Assembly: GCA_018971525.1 (NCBI GenBank)
Contig: JAGXAR010000006.1
Span: forward strand, 32,999-96,998
Direction of reading: 5' to 3'
Length of the DNA stretch: 64,000 nt
Origin: Nitrospirota bacterium
GTDB taxonomy: Bacteria; Nitrospirota; Nitrospiria; Nitrospirales; Nitrospiraceae
Shown: piece after piece, positions 16,577-29,746 of the stretch
How positions within the stretch are numbered: the stretch's first letter is position 1
How the letters are laid out: the number at the start of each line of letters is the position of its first letter
The notes under the pieces: model-generated
Database searches by the model: none
What the model was told of the DNA's origin: nothing
What the model saw: the letters and a program-made list of their open reading frames with translations, nothing else
Translations under genes and position numbers: made by a program

Positions 16577-17241
16577 ACCATCACCCGCTCTTCCGGGAGC
16601 AACCGGCCCTGTGACAATGTGAGCACCCTCCGATTCACCTGAGCCTTGACAAGAGGATCATGCGTCGCCACCACGACGGTTGTCCCGCGCGCATTGATGA
16701 GTTTAAACAATTCGATGATCTCGGCCGTCAGGGCGGGGTCTAAATTGCCGGTCGGCTCATCCGCCAACAAGACGACCGGGCCATTCACAATCGCGCGCGC
16801 GATGCAGACCCGCTGCTGCTCTCCCGTCGAGAGGCCCGCAGGAAGCTGATCTCGCTTGTGCTCGATACCGACCGCCCGTAACGCCTCCGTGACTTTCCGG
16901 CGAATGTCGGCAGAAGAAATTCCTTGCACCAGCAAGGGCAGCGCCACATTGTCGAAGACGGACTTCTTCGGCAATAGCCGAAAGTCTTGAAACACCGTTC
17001 CCACCTTGCGGCGCAAATATGGAATGTCAGACGGCTTGAGCGTCGTCACGTTTTTCTGGTGGACGAAGATCTGTCCCTCATCAGGCCGTTCGGCCCCGAT
17101 GAGCATCCGCAAGAGCGTCGACTTGCCCGCTCCACTGGGCCCCATGAGGAGGACAAATTCTCCCTTGCCGATCTCGAGGGTGACGTCTGAGAGCGCCGGC
17201 TTCCGATCATACTGTTTCGAAACGTGGATTAATTGAATCAT
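16573..17241 (-). CDS. ftsE: Cell division ATP-binding protein FtsE
   Basis: A 222-residue ABC ATPase. Visible motifs: Walker A GPSGAGKSTLL (about 37-47), Q-loop VFQDFRLL, signature LSTGEQQRV, Walker B VVLLADEPTGNLD, and H-loop ATHD. MIQLIHVSKQYDRKPALSDV is a typical FtsE N-terminus; the frame runs 34 codons upstream but ATG 17241 fits the family. It pairs with FtsX, whose start overlaps its stop by 4 bp. It lies 8 bp downstream of yraN. Confidence 0.95.
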   Translation of the reverse strand: MIQLIHVSKQYDRKPALSDVTLEIGKGEFVLLMGPSGAGKSTLLRMLIGAERPDEGQIFVHQKNVTTLKPSDIPYLRRKVGTVFQDFRLLPKKSVFDNVALPLLVQGISSADIRRKVTEALRAVGIEHKRDQLPAGLSTGEQQRVCIARAIVNGPVVLLADEPTGNLDPALTAEIIELFKLINARGTTVVVATHDPLVKAQVNRRVLTLSQGRLLPEERVMV

Positions 17242-17248
17242 CGTCGCC

Positions 17249-17641
17249 CTACCAGCGGAGATCGTCTCCCGACACTTCAAATGCGTTCTGAATATGCTCG
17301 ATCTGCGGAGCGACGGCGTCCGCGCCTTGCAGCAAAACGACATCGAATCGGCATAGTCGATCCTTGACGTGATGGCGGGCCAAATACTGGGCCGCTAACT
17401 GGATCAACTTCTCCTGTTTCCGTTGATGGACGGCATGGATGGCTCCTCCGAACGCGTCGGTCCGACGCGCCTTCACCTCAACAAAAACCAGCACCTGACC
17501 ATCTTCAGCCACTAAGTCCAGCTCCCCCACCGACGAGCGCAGGTTGCGTGCCACGATCCGATAGCCCTTGTGCCGCAGATACTGCTCTGCCGCCGATTCC
17601 CCTTCTTGCCCAAAAAGCCTCCGAGGGTCAAGGATGGTCAT
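17249..17641 (-). CDS. yraN: YraN/UPF0102 family nuclease-like protein
   Basis: A 130-residue protein with the UPF0102 landmarks: GEQAAEQYL-type N-terminus (here EGESAAEQYLRHKGYRIV), ARNLRSSVGELDLVAEDG, LVFVEVKARR and RFDVVLL. This is a PD-(D/E)XK-like fold with the E..D..ExK residues present, but activity is unproven in the family. It overlaps the rnhB stop by 4 bp. The rnhB-yraN pairing is common in bacteria. Confidence 0.9.
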   Translation of the reverse strand: MTILDPRRLFGQEGESAAEQYLRHKGYRIVARNLRSSVGELDLVAEDGQVLVFVEVKARRTDAFGGAIHAVHQRKQEKLIQLAAQYLARHHVKDRLCRFDVVLLQGADAVAPQIEHIQNAFEVSGDDLRW

Positions 17642-18333
17642 TGAATCGTCCGTAAAGATTCATCCAGACCGGTCCGCGAGAGGGGGCACCTAATCCCATG
17701 GCCGCTCAAGAGCTGTGCGACTGGAGCGAATGTGCGCCGATGAATCGCGCAGGGACCATGTTGGGCGAGCCGTTGCAAATGCTCTTCCGTCCCATACCCT
17801 TTATGGGAGAGGAAATTATACTCAGGGTAGGCCCGGTGATACGCCACCATCATACGATCGCGCGTGACTTTGGCCACGATCGACGCGGCGGCAATCGAGA
17901 TCGATAACGTATCACCTTTAATGATAGATCGTGAAGGAATGGCGAGATTCGACAAGGTCACGGCATCGATCAAGAGGCAGTCCGCCGGAAGAGTCATGGA
18001 TGCAAGCGCGCGACGCATGGCCAGGCGAGTCGCTTCTAAAATATTGAGGCGGTCGATCTCCTGCTCCGTGGCGACCCCCACACCAATGCCACGAGCCCGC
18101 TCGACAATGACCTTATGGAGTCGCGCGCGCTCGGACTCGGAGACTTGTTTGGAATCGTTCACACAGACCAAGCGGCAACGAGTGGGCAGGACCACCGCCG
18201 CCGCGACGACAGGGCCCGCCAGAGGGCCCCGCCCGGCTTCATCCAGACCGGCGATACAGCGATAGCCGCGCCGCCTGGCTTCCAATTCAAATTCGTCGGT
18301 AGGTCCCACGATGTGGCCCCGCGATGCGACCAT
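17638..18333 (-). CDS. rnhB: Ribonuclease HII
   Basis: RNase HII cuts RNA in RNA-DNA hybrids and removes misincorporated ribonucleotides. The 231-residue protein has AGLDEAGRGPLAGPVVAAAVVL (Asp-Glu of the DEAGRG motif near residue 31), VNDSKQVSESER, LLIDAV with the third acidic residue, and AAASIVAKVTRDR with the fourth. HKGYGTEEH near the C-terminus is conserved. It lies between rplS and yraN in the common rplS-rnhB-yraN order. The start lacks a strong ribosome site. Confidence 0.95.
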   Translation of the reverse strand: MVASRGHIVGPTDEFELEARRRGYRCIAGLDEAGRGPLAGPVVAAAVVLPTRCRLVCVNDSKQVSESERARLHKVIVERARGIGVGVATEQEIDRLNILEATRLAMRRALASMTLPADCLLIDAVTLSNLAIPSRSIIKGDTLSISIAAASIVAKVTRDRMMVAYHRAYPEYNFLSHKGYGTEEHLQRLAQHGPCAIHRRTFAPVAQLLSGHGIRCPLSRTGLDESLRTIQ

Positions 18334-18379
18334 TGAAAGGGCACCCGACCGCCGTGGTCGACGGGACCTGGGAATGAGG

Positions 18380-18802
18380 CTAGGCCTTCGAAGCCGGGGC
18401 GGCTTCGACCGGCTCTTCGGCCTTACGGGTGACCCCGGACTGCCCCTTCACACTCGCGACGAACTCGCGATCTTCAACCTTGGCAAACTTGCCCTTCTTC
18501 CCCCGGAGATAATACAGTTTGGCCCGACGCACCTTGCCCTGGCGCATGACCTCAACGCGCGTGACGATCGGCGAATGGAGCGGGAAAATCCGTTCCACAC
18601 CGACACCGTAGGAGACTTTGCGCACCGTGAAGGTCTCTGTGTTCAGCAACCCTTTCCGGGCGATCACCGCACCTTCGAACACCTGAATGCGCTCTTTTTC
18701 CCCTTCGACCACTTTCACGTGCACGCGGACGGTGTCTCCGATTTCAAAACTGGGCGCCGACTTCTTCGTGAAAGACTCTTGTATCCGTTCCAACCGATTC
18801 AT
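18380..18802 (-). CDS. rplS: 50S ribosomal protein L19
   Basis: A 140-residue L19, at the interface of the two ribosomal subunits. It starts [20 protein letters not shown] and contains [48 protein letters not shown] and [14 protein letters not shown] strong ribosome site (GGAGGAGGGG) precedes ATG 18802. The C-terminal tail of about 25 residues, rich in Ala/Glu/Pro, is longer than in E. coli. It lies 4 bp after trmD. Confidence 0.97.
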   Translation of the reverse strand: MNRLERIQESFTKKSAPSFEIGDTVRVHVKVVEGEKERIQVFEGAVIARKGLLNTETFTVRKVSYGVGVERIFPLHSPIVTRVEVMRQGKVRRAKLYYLRGKKGKFAKVEDREFVASVKGQSGVTRKAEEPVEAAPASKA

Positions 18803-18806
18803 GACA

Positions 18807-19589
18807 CTACCCCTCCTCCCCACATCGAACAGGCGTGCCCGGCACGCCTTCACGAGTAAGTTCGTCTAGCAATTGTTGATCTTCGAGACTCAAGACCCGA
18901 TCTTGCAAAAGATCCGGCCGTCTCTGATAGGTACTTCGCAGGGCCTCTTTACGACGCCACAGACGAATGGCCTCGTGATGTCCTGAAAGCAACACCTCTG
19001 GCACGGGCATCCCTCGAACCTCCGCCGGTCTCGTATAGTGCGGATATTCGAGCAACGCATCCGTGAACGACTCTTCCACGATCGACTCCGGATCTCCCAA
19101 CACGCCCGGAACCAACCGGGCTGCGGCGTCGATAAGCACCAGTGCCGGCAACTCGCCTCCTGTCAACACATAATCCCCGACTGAAATCTCTTCCGGGTGC
19201 AAGGCGAGCCGCACTCGCTCATCGACTCCCTCGTAGTGGCCGCAGAGAATGACGAGGCGACGTGAGTCAGCCGCCAGATTTTTCGCATAGGCCTGCGTGA
19301 ACGGACGACCCTGCGGGGACGGAAACAGCAACCGAATCTGTTCACCGGCCTGCACATAGTCGGCCTGAATCTGTTCCACCGCGCGCAAGATGGGCTCTGC
19401 CTTCATCACCATCCCGGCCCCGCCGCCATAGGGTACGTCATCCGCCACCTTGTGGCGATCGAGGGTATAATCGCGCAAGTTGCGCACGTGAACATGCAAC
19501 AGACCTTTTTCCTGTGCTCGTTTGAGAATACTCTGGCCAAGCACCGGCGCCACCATGTCGGGAAAGAGGGTCAGGATGTCACACCGCAT
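18807..19589 (-). CDS. trmD: tRNA (guanine-37-N1)-methyltransferase
   Basis: TrmD methylates G37 of tRNAs next to the anticodon, preventing frameshifts. The 260-residue SPOUT-fold enzyme opens [17 protein letters not shown]; the knot region shows [15 protein letters not shown] and [32 protein letters not shown] is the conserved early motif. ATG 19589 lies inside the rimM 3' end (11-bp overlap). The rpsP-rimM-trmD-rplS order is the standard operon. Confidence 0.97.
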   Translation of the reverse strand: MRCDILTLFPDMVAPVLGQSILKRAQEKGLLHVHVRNLRDYTLDRHKVADDVPYGGGAGMVMKAEPILRAVEQIQADYVQAGEQIRLLFPSPQGRPFTQAYAKNLAADSRRLVILCGHYEGVDERVRLALHPEEISVGDYVLTGGELPALVLIDAAARLVPGVLGDPESIVEESFTDALLEYPHYTRPAEVRGMPVPEVLLSGHHEAIRLWRRKEALRSTYQRRPDLLQDRVLSLEDQQLLDELTREGVPGTPVRCGEEG

Positions 19590-20115
19590 GGCGATCCTCA
19601 AACAAGTCGTCAATCCCGCGAACCTTCATCCGGTGACGTGCGAGATCCACCCAGGTCACAAAGCTCTTCGCGGCCGGAATGAGGACTTCCTCCGTCCCCT
19701 TGCGAACGACGAAGACGTGATTATCCGGTATCTCCAAAATCGTCTCCAGCACCCCGACCTCATCGCCCCGCTCATTCTCGACCGTCATTCCAATGAGGTC
19801 ACATTCGAAATAGACGTCCGCAGGCAATGTCGCCGCTGGATGGCGTGGGACTTGGATCAACCCCCCGCGCAGCATCCCGGCTTCCTCCGGCGTCGTCACA
19901 CCCGCAAGAGCCATGATGTAGGTCGAGCCGGCGCGCCGAACATGAGTCACGGTCCTCTCGACCATCTGTCCCGTCGGCGGCAAGACATGAATCTGCTTCA
20001 GGTGGTCCAACCGGCCAGGCACATCGCTCAACGATCGAACCTTGAACTCGCCCCGCACGCCGAAGTGGCGCTCGATCTTGCCGATTGTCACAAGATCTGC
20101 CTGAGCCGTTGTCAC
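19579..20115 (-). CDS. rimM: Ribosome maturation factor RimM
   Basis: RimM assists assembly of the 30S head by binding S19. The 178-residue protein starts (GTG codon) with VTIGKIERHFGVRGEFKVRSLSD, followed by the PRC-barrel part DVYFECDLIGMTVENERG and LIPAAKSFVTWVD. It starts 3 bp after the rpsP stop and overlaps trmD. Confidence 0.95.
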   Translation of the reverse strand: MTTAQADLVTIGKIERHFGVRGEFKVRSLSDVPGRLDHLKQIHVLPPTGQMVERTVTHVRRAGSTYIMALAGVTTPEEAGMLRGGLIQVPRHPAATLPADVYFECDLIGMTVENERGDEVGVLETILEIPDNHVFVVRKGTEEVLIPAAKSFVTWVDLARHRMKVRGIDDLFEDRHAV

Positions 20116-20118
20116 GTA

Positions 20119-20415
20119 TTAGGCGCCCTTCTTCTTCGACGCTTTCTCCGCCGCCTTCTCCGCTTCAAACTGTTTCCACACGCCACACCGACGGAGCAGG
20201 GTCCTGACCGTGACAGTCGGCTGGGCTCCCTGGCGCAACCAGCTCAACACCCGCTCCTGCTTCAACTCCGGCACAGCCGGTTCCTTCAAGGGATCAAAAA
20301 TCCCGAGAATTTCCAGGAATCGCCCGTCGCGCGGCTTCCGAGAATCCGCTGCCACGACGCGATAGAGTGGTCGCTTGTGTCGTCCCGTCCTTGTCAATCT
20401 CAAATGAACAGCCAC
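20119..20415 (-). CDS. rpsP: 30S ribosomal protein S16
   Basis: A 98-residue S16 with GTG start and a strong AGAAGGAGG ribosome site. HLRLTRTGRHKRPLYRVVAADSR is the typical N-terminus; RFLEILGIFDPLKEP and WLRQGAQPTVTVRTLLRRCGV follow. The C-terminus is a Lys/Ala-rich tail. First of the rpsP-rimM-trmD-rplS set and 49 bp downstream of ffh. Confidence 0.97.
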   Translation of the reverse strand: MAVHLRLTRTGRHKRPLYRVVAADSRKPRDGRFLEILGIFDPLKEPAVPELKQERVLSWLRQGAQPTVTVRTLLRRCGVWKQFEAEKAAEKASKKKGA

Positions 20416-20464
20416 TAGATTCCTCCTTCTATACGAAACACCCGTTGATGATTGTTATCGACCC

Positions 20465-21811
20465 TTACATGGAGCGCAGAAGTTGCGCCAGCTGCCGGCG
20501 CCCTCCCGACCCTGCCATAACCTTGGCGATTTTCCTCGCCGAGAGAAACTGCTTAATCAACCGGTTCACCTCTTCCACCTTCGTCCCGCTTCCGCGGGCA
20601 ATCCGCTTTTTCCGGCTTCCATTGATCAGCGTATGATCGCGCCGCTCGCGAATCGTCATCGAGTCAATCATCGCCGTGACCCGTTTCATCTCTCGTTCGG
20701 GGACCTGCCCTTCCATCGCCCCCTTGAGCTTCTGGCCGCCCGGCAGCATCCCTAAAATCTGGTCCAACGAGCCCAGACGACTGACCTGGCCCAGCTGAGC
20801 ACGGAAATCCTCCAGCGTGAAGGTATTGCTGGTCAGCCGCTTCTCCGCATCCTCCGTCTGCTCGAGCGTAAAAGTTTCTTGGGCCTTTTCGATCAGCGAA
20901 AGCACGTCGCCCATGCCGAGGATGCGCGAGGCCATCCGATCGGGATGAAACAACTCCAGCGCATCGAGCTTCTCGCCCACACCCAAAAACTTGATCGGCT
21001 TGCCGGTCACAGCCCGGATAGAGAGCACCGCCCCGCCCCGGGCATCGCCTTCAACCTTGGTCAGGATGACGCCGGTCAGTCCGACACGCTGATCGAACTG
21101 GCTCGCCATCGTGACCGCGTCTTGGCCCGTCATAGCATCTGCCACTAAGAGGATTTCGTGTGGGTGCACGGCTGCTCTCACCGCCACCAGTTCCCCCATC
21201 AATTCATCATCAATGTGGAGACGCCCGCCGGTATCCAGCACAACAAGATCGTATCCCTGGTCTCGGCCCCGTTCCACACCGGCCTGGCAGATACGGACAA
21301 CATCTGCTTGGGCAGCTTGGACCTGATCGGCTCGATGCACGTCGATCTCTAGGTCGCGCCCCAGACTCGCCAACTGGTCGCCGGCTGCCGGACGACGAGG
21401 ATCCGCTGCAACGAGAAGAACACGTTTGCCCTGAGCCTTGAAATACCGCCCGAGCTTGCCGCAGGTCGTCGTCTTTCCAGCACCTTGGAGCCCCACCATC
21501 ATGACAACGGTAGGGGGATTCGAGGCCAGAGCCAAACCGGCTCGCTCGCGGCCCATCATCTCCCGTAGTTCGTCCCAGACAACCTTGACGACCTGATGCC
21601 CGGGGGTCAAACTCTGGAGGACCTCTTGTCCAACTGCCTTTGCACGAACCCGCTCGATGAAGTCCTTGACGATCTTGAAGTTGACGTCGGCTTCGAGGAG
21701 CGCGAGGCGAACTTCCTTCAAGGCTTCCGCGATGTTCTGTTCTGTGAGGACTCCAGAACCGCGCAGCTTTTTAAAAATTTTCTCGAATTTTTCGCTGAGA
21801 GCGTCCAGCAT
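20465..21811 (-). CDS. ffh: Signal recognition particle protein Ffh
   Basis: Ffh binds signal sequences of nascent membrane and exported proteins and, with SRP RNA and FtsY, targets them to the membrane. The 448-residue protein has the N domain, then the SRP GTPase G domain: GLQGAGKTTTCGKLG (about 108-120), DPRRPAAGDQL, DTGGRLHIDDELM, TKVEGDARGG. The C-terminal M domain holds LGMLPGGQK and the RNA-binding NGSRKKRIARGSGT, plus Met-rich helices. It precedes rpsP, as in many bacteria. No 4.5S RNA gene was recognised nearby. Confidence 0.97.
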   Translation of the reverse strand: MLDALSEKFEKIFKKLRGSGVLTEQNIAEALKEVRLALLEADVNFKIVKDFIERVRAKAVGQEVLQSLTPGHQVVKVVWDELREMMGRERAGLALASNPPTVVMMVGLQGAGKTTTCGKLGRYFKAQGKRVLLVAADPRRPAAGDQLASLGRDLEIDVHRADQVQAAQADVVRICQAGVERGRDQGYDLVVLDTGGRLHIDDELMGELVAVRAAVHPHEILLVADAMTGQDAVTMASQFDQRVGLTGVILTKVEGDARGGAVLSIRAVTGKPIKFLGVGEKLDALELFHPDRMASRILGMGDVLSLIEKAQETFTLEQTEDAEKRLTSNTFTLEDFRAQLGQVSRLGSLDQILGMLPGGQKLKGAMEGQVPEREMKRVTAMIDSMTIRERRDHTLINGSRKKRIARGSGTKVEEVNRLIKQFLSARKIAKVMAGSGGRRQLAQLLRSM

Positions 21812-22023
21812 AGCGCCACAAAGAAAAAGGCAATCGAAGCCTTAACCCCAGATCTCCGATCGCCTCGAAAATTCTAGCAAAAGAGCATCGGGGAGTCTAA
21901 AGGACGGGGCAGGATGAAGTCAAGGGAGAGGGGGGCGCACATTTTATTGACATGTGGTAGGCCTTTCGCTATGGTCCACCCGTTGTCTTGTGAGACTACG
22001 CAGAGAGTTGTGAGGCGGTTGCT

Positions 22024-22284
22024 GTGAGGAAATCACCATGGGTTCTGCTCATTTTCGTCCTCATCGGTGGACTGTTGGGCGGAGTGCTGGGTGAAATCCT
22101 CCGGGTCATGGCCCCACAGGGAACTATTCAGACGGTCTTCGCCACCAATTTCACCCCCGGCATCAGCCCGCCGCTGACCATCGATCTGGTCCTCCTCAAA
22201 CTCACCATTGGCTTCGCCCTAAAAATCAACCTCCTCAGCCTCCTCGGGATGTTCCTTGGGATCTATCTGTATAAGAACGTCTGA
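22024..22284 (+). CDS. DUF4321 family small membrane protein
   Basis: An 86-residue protein with two hydrophobic helices (about 5-30 and 58-84), starting with GTG after GAGG at a workable distance. The sequence VLIGGLLGGVLGEILR and the end MFLGIYLYKNV are typical of DUF4321. It lies alone between ffh (divergent) and uvrB (convergent, 7 bp away). The 212 bp upstream hold nothing else I recognise beyond promoter space for the two divergent genes. Function unknown. Confidence 0.7.
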   Translation: MRKSPWVLLIFVLIGGLLGGVLGEILRVMAPQGTIQTVFATNFTPGISPPLTIDLVLLKLTIGFALKINLLSLLGMFLGIYLYKNV

Positions 22285-22291
22285 CAGAATG

Positions 22292-24295
<2,004 letters not shown>

Positions 24296-24423
24296 GGACG
24301 ACCTTCCGTCCGTTATCTTACCATCGAGAACAGACCTGCGCACAGCGGAGCGCGCAGGCCGGACAGTGACAGGCCCACGAGACGCCACCGGGCCCTTCCG
24401 GGGTCCGATGGCATCGGGGTTTC

Positions 24424-25764
24424 TTAATATCGTGAGTGTCTGGACGCACCGACCGAAGCTCCCTGTCTATGAGCTGGTCCTCGATTCTCGCCCTCGCCGA
24501 ATCGTCGGCCGGATGGTTCCGCACTCCGGCGGGGCCGATGGCGAGAATCCTGTTGGTCGCTGACCGGCATAGGGGCTGGAGACGGGAGGGCGGCAAACAC
24601 GGGAAGCGCAAGTTTCTTCGTCTCGATTTTTAACTGCCTCACCATTCGAAGATACTCTCGCTCTTCGGACTGAGACAGAATCAAGAAGGTCGCGCCTTCC
24701 TTCTCCGCTCGACCAGTGCGCCCCGTCCGATGGACGTACGAATTCGGATTGGTCGGCAATTCATAGTGAATCACCTGAGCCACATCCTGAATATCAAGAC
24801 CTCTGGCTGCCACATCGGTCGCCACGAGCGAACGGAGGCGGCCGGCCCGAAAGGCGCCGAGCGTCCGTTCCCGTTGCGCTTGGCTGTGGTTCCCGGTCAA
24901 CGAGCCGACTGAAGCCGGCTCTCCACCCAAATGGGCTGCCACGCGTCGCACCTTATACTTTTGGTCACAGAACACCATCGACCGTTCCCCACCCTTCATG
25001 GTCTGGAGCAAAGTATGCACGAGTTGCGTGCGTACCTGATCTCCCGACACGACATAGTAGGCATGCACGATCGTGGTCGGGCTGTTGATCCCCGGATCGA
25101 CAGAGATGCGAGCGGGATCGCGCTGCATGCTCTGCGCGAGGGCCTGAATGTCCGCCGAAAATGTCGCGGAGAACAGCAGCGTCTGGCGCTCAGCCGGGAG
25201 GAGACGAATAATCCGTTGAATGTCCCGCAGGAACCCGCGGTCCAACATCTGATCGGCCTCATCCATCACGAGAAACGTCACTCCGCCCAACTTCAAGTGA
25301 CCGGAACCGGCCAAGTCGAGCAACCGCCCTGGCGTACCGACCACCACCATCGGCGGTCGTTGCAGTGCACGATACTGGCGCTCGATCGGCGTCCCGCCGT
25401 ACACCGACATGGAGGTCATGGACATCGGGGCGTACTTGCGTAGCTCCATTTCGATCTGGAGCGCCAATTCCCGCGTGGGCGCCAAGACTAAAAACTTTGG
25501 CCCGGAGGAATGGCTTGGTCCACCAGACCTGGCATAGGGGCCAGGCGCAGGCGCAGAGGCCTCCCGTCGCATAACCTGTTCGATAATCGGCAGCAAAAAC
25601 GCCAGTGTTTTACCGCTCCCTGTTTTGGCTTGCGCCATAATATCCCGGCCTTCCAGCGCCACTGGAATGGCAGCCTGTTGCACCGGCGTGGGTGTTGTCA
25701 GGCCCGCCTGTATCAGGCGCTGGGCAAGGGACGGCTGTAGATTCATATCAGCAAACGTAGACAT
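24424..25764 (-). CDS. DEAD-box ATP-dependent RNA helicase
   Basis: A 446-residue RNA helicase with Q motif ([20 protein letters not shown]), Walker [30 protein letters not shown]-type Walker [13 protein letters not shown] motif FSATFS, and C-terminal [12 protein letters not shown] and [13 protein letters not shown]. Start ATG 25764 has an AAGGAG ribosome site. The C-terminal tail of about 70 residues is Arg/Pro/Gly-rich, likely an RNA-binding extension. An RRM-protein gene lies just upstream in the same orientation. RhlE-like by layout, but subfamily not certain. Confidence 0.92.
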   Translation of the reverse strand: MSTFADMNLQPSLAQRLIQAGLTTPTPVQQAAIPVALEGRDIMAQAKTGSGKTLAFLLPIIEQVMRREASAPAPGPYARSGGPSHSSGPKFLVLAPTRELALQIEMELRKYAPMSMTSMSVYGGTPIERQYRALQRPPMVVVGTPGRLLDLAGSGHLKLGGVTFLVMDEADQMLDRGFLRDIQRIIRLLPAERQTLLFSATFSADIQALAQSMQRDPARISVDPGINSPTTIVHAYYVVSGDQVRTQLVHTLLQTMKGGERSMVFCDQKYKVRRVAAHLGGEPASVGSLTGNHSQAQRERTLGAFRAGRLRSLVATDVAARGLDIQDVAQVIHYELPTNPNSYVHRTGRTGRAEKEGATFLILSQSEEREYLRMVRQLKIETKKLALPVFAALPSPAPMPVSDQQDSRHRPRRSAEPSGRRFGEGENRGPAHRQGASVGASRHSRY

Positions 25765-25867
25765 AGAACTCCTTGTATGGGGCAAACTTCCTGGGACTGC
25801 ACGATCCGGCCTGGTCAGAGGGCCGAGAAACGCATCGAGTTGATGGGCAATTCTAGGAAGGAAATAG

Positions 25868-25892
25868 CGGGGCTGCCGGATAGGCAGCCCCG
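25868..25892 (-). terminator. Hairpin downstream of the RRM gene
   Basis: CGGGGCTGCC, a 5-base loop and GGCAGCCCCG make a perfect 10-bp stem 24 bp after the RRM gene stop. On the minus strand the sequence after it is pyrimidine-rich (CTATTTCCTTCC) rather than a pure U run. It may end or attenuate the RRM transcript before the helicase gene. Confidence 0.6.
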
Positions 25893-25915
25893 ACGTGTGA
25901 AACACTTGTTACAGC

Positions 25916-26227
25916 TTAGTACCGGTCGCCACCGGACCCGCCGCGGCCGCCACGACCGCCACCACCACCGGAACGTGGCTCCTGGGGACGCGCTTCATTG
26001 ACGGTCAACGTGCGGCCGCCCAACTCAGTGCCGTTCAGTGCGGTGATCGCCGCCTGCGCTTCTGAATCCGAGGACATCTCCACGAATCCAAACCCGCGGG
26101 ACTGGCCAGTGAACTTATCTGTGATAATCCGGGATGATGTCACCGCCCCATGAACAGCAAACAAATCGCTCAACTGCTGCTCAGTTGTGGAATACGGCAA
26201 ACCCCCGACGTAGATCTTCGAACCCAT
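25916..26227 (-). CDS. RRM-type RNA-binding protein
   Basis: A 103-residue protein with one RRM: RNP2 KIYVGGLPY near the N-terminus and RNP1 SRGFGFVEM in the middle, followed by a Gly/Arg-rich tail (RSGGGGGRGGRGGSGGDRY). This small glycine-rich RNA-binding family occurs in cyanobacteria and several other phyla and is often cold-induced. ATG 26227 has a very strong AAAGGAGG ribosome site. It lies upstream of a DEAD-box helicase gene, which suggests a shared RNA-remodelling role. The 266 bp upstream to the next gene hold its 5' region; no clear promoter was assigned. Confidence 0.92.
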   Translation of the reverse strand: MGSKIYVGGLPYSTTEQQLSDLFAVHGAVTSSRIITDKFTGQSRGFGFVEMSSDSEAQAAITALNGTELGGRTLTVNEARPQEPRSGGGGGRGGRGGSGGDRY

Positions 26228-26493
26228 TGGGTTCCTCCTTTGAGAATATGTGTTGTCTTGGACTCGAGAACAAAGTGAGGAAGGAGTGGGCCGAAGACGC
26301 AAAGACCATGGCGGCTCAAGGCTGGCTTCCGATCAAATTCCCGGGAAGAACCAAAACAACATCTGTCTTAGGCCTTGTCACTCTCTGTGATATCACCACC
26401 AGGCCTTTCGCGATGATATACGAGCGGTACTCTACTCCTCAGCCCCCTCAAATGCAAGCGACGAGGCAATCACGCTCGATGCGGTATTTCCAT

Positions 26494-27294
26494 CTAATAG
26501 GCAGCGGGGGCAGAAAGCGGACGCTGAGAAAAAAGCGGAATGGCGTGCAAGCTATCAAAATCCAGCACTGTTTGCCCCCGAATCAGGAGCCCAACTTGAC
26601 CGATCGCCAACGATTGATCCTCAACCGTCACGACGAGCTGCCCGTCAAAGAAGGTTTCGATAAAGTCCTTGCTGATGATGGTATTCCGCTGAATTCGCAG
26701 CGTATGCCAGGGGACCGACTTGGGCGTAATCGACGACCGCCCCAGTCTCGTCTCCTTTCCATCCACCACCCGGCTCACTTCCAGCGTCTTCGTTGCAAGA
26801 TCAACCACTGCCGCATAGAAGTGCGTGGCATCCTTCACCCCAAACACCACGCCGCCCACTCCCGCCGCAGCGTCGACAGGAAATCGCATCCTGACCGATA
26901 TATCTGGATATTCATACTGAAACCCGTCGGCGACGATCAAACGGTAACAGGTCACAGCCTGGCACGATGAATTCCCCACCAGAATGTTGGACGCCGAGGG
27001 GGCGCCGGTGTCCGCCTTGATGGTCCAGTCCGCAGCAGGCCCCTCGCCAAATCCCAGCATCGAGAAGCCGCGAGGAGCCTCGCCGGACTTCTGCTGGTCG
27101 AAGGTCCAGCGGTTAAACAACCCCCCTTGGGCCTGACCTTTCAAGTTGGCTTCTTTTTCCGTCTGGCTCTCCGCCTGAATAGCTTCGGCTCCCTCGACAC
27201 AGAAGCTCCCCTCACTGGCGGTCACGGCCAATGCGAGCCAAACGGAGACCATCCCGATACGCCTGTGCTTCACGCTTATGCCGCATTCTCTCAC
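26494..27294 (-). CDS. Secreted protein with ConA/LamG-like jelly-roll domain
   Basis: A 266-residue protein starting at GTG 27294, which follows GAGAGGA at good spacing. The N-terminus has a signal-like segment (about 15-35, MVSVWLALAVTASEGSF). The mature part has the pattern of a concanavalin-like beta-sandwich: WTFDQQKSGEAPRGF, YEYPDISVRMRFP, GGVVFGVKDATHFYAAVVD, WHTLRIQRN, FDGQLVVTVED, GQVGLLIRG. This resembles the DUF1080/3-keto-disaccharide hydrolase and LamG groups; catalytic residues were not identified. A small gene lies 22 bp upstream. Ligand unknown. Confidence 0.6.
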   Translation of the reverse strand: MRECGISVKHRRIGMVSVWLALAVTASEGSFCVEGAEAIQAESQTEKEANLKGQAQGGLFNRWTFDQQKSGEAPRGFSMLGFGEGPAADWTIKADTGAPSASNILVGNSSCQAVTCYRLIVADGFQYEYPDISVRMRFPVDAAAGVGGVVFGVKDATHFYAAVVDLATKTLEVSRVVDGKETRLGRSSITPKSVPWHTLRIQRNTIISKDFIETFFDGQLVVTVEDQSLAIGQVGLLIRGQTVLDFDSLHAIPLFSQRPLSAPAAY

Positions 27295-27316
27295 GTCTAT
27301 CCTCTCAATCTTCTTC

Positions 27317-27568
27317 TTACTTCGGTGGCCGCTTCTTGATATCGAGAATGTCCTGCTGGAACCGGTCGCGCGCCGCCAAGATGGCCTTCCGCCGTTGCCA
27401 GCGGTCCCAGGTCCACCATCGAAGGCGATCCCGAAACGTGACGACCGGTGGCGGAGCGCTTCCACTAGGCGCATGTTGAAACTCATAGCCCTGGTGCGAC
27501 TCGCGATTCTCGAAGAATCGGCGGTAGAGGTGATCGTACAATCCTTTGCCTGAGTCGCCTACGCCCAC
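27317..27568 (-). CDS. Small basic protein of unknown function
   Basis: An 83-residue protein (GTG start after AGGGAGG) rich in Arg, Trp and Asp, with FRDRLRWWTWDRWQRRKAIL in the middle. No recognised domain, no membrane segment. It lies 10 bp downstream of the DUF255 gene and 22 bp before the ConA-like gene, all on the minus strand, so it is probably part of that operon. Start and reality are less sure than for its neighbours. Confidence 0.5.
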   Translation of the reverse strand: MGVGDSGKGLYDHLYRRFFENRESHQGYEFQHAPSGSAPPPVVTFRDRLRWWTWDRWQRRKAILAARDRFQQDILDIKKRPPK

Positions 27569-27578
27569 GACACCCTCC

Positions 27579-29639
<2,061 letters not shown>

Positions 29640-29746
29640 CGATTTTCTATCCTTGTGGACAGGCATAGTACATTGGCCCGAAGCCGCTCTGCAACGGACC
29701 TCTCAGGCTATGTTATAGTTCTGCGGCACCTCAAAAGGCTCACCGC

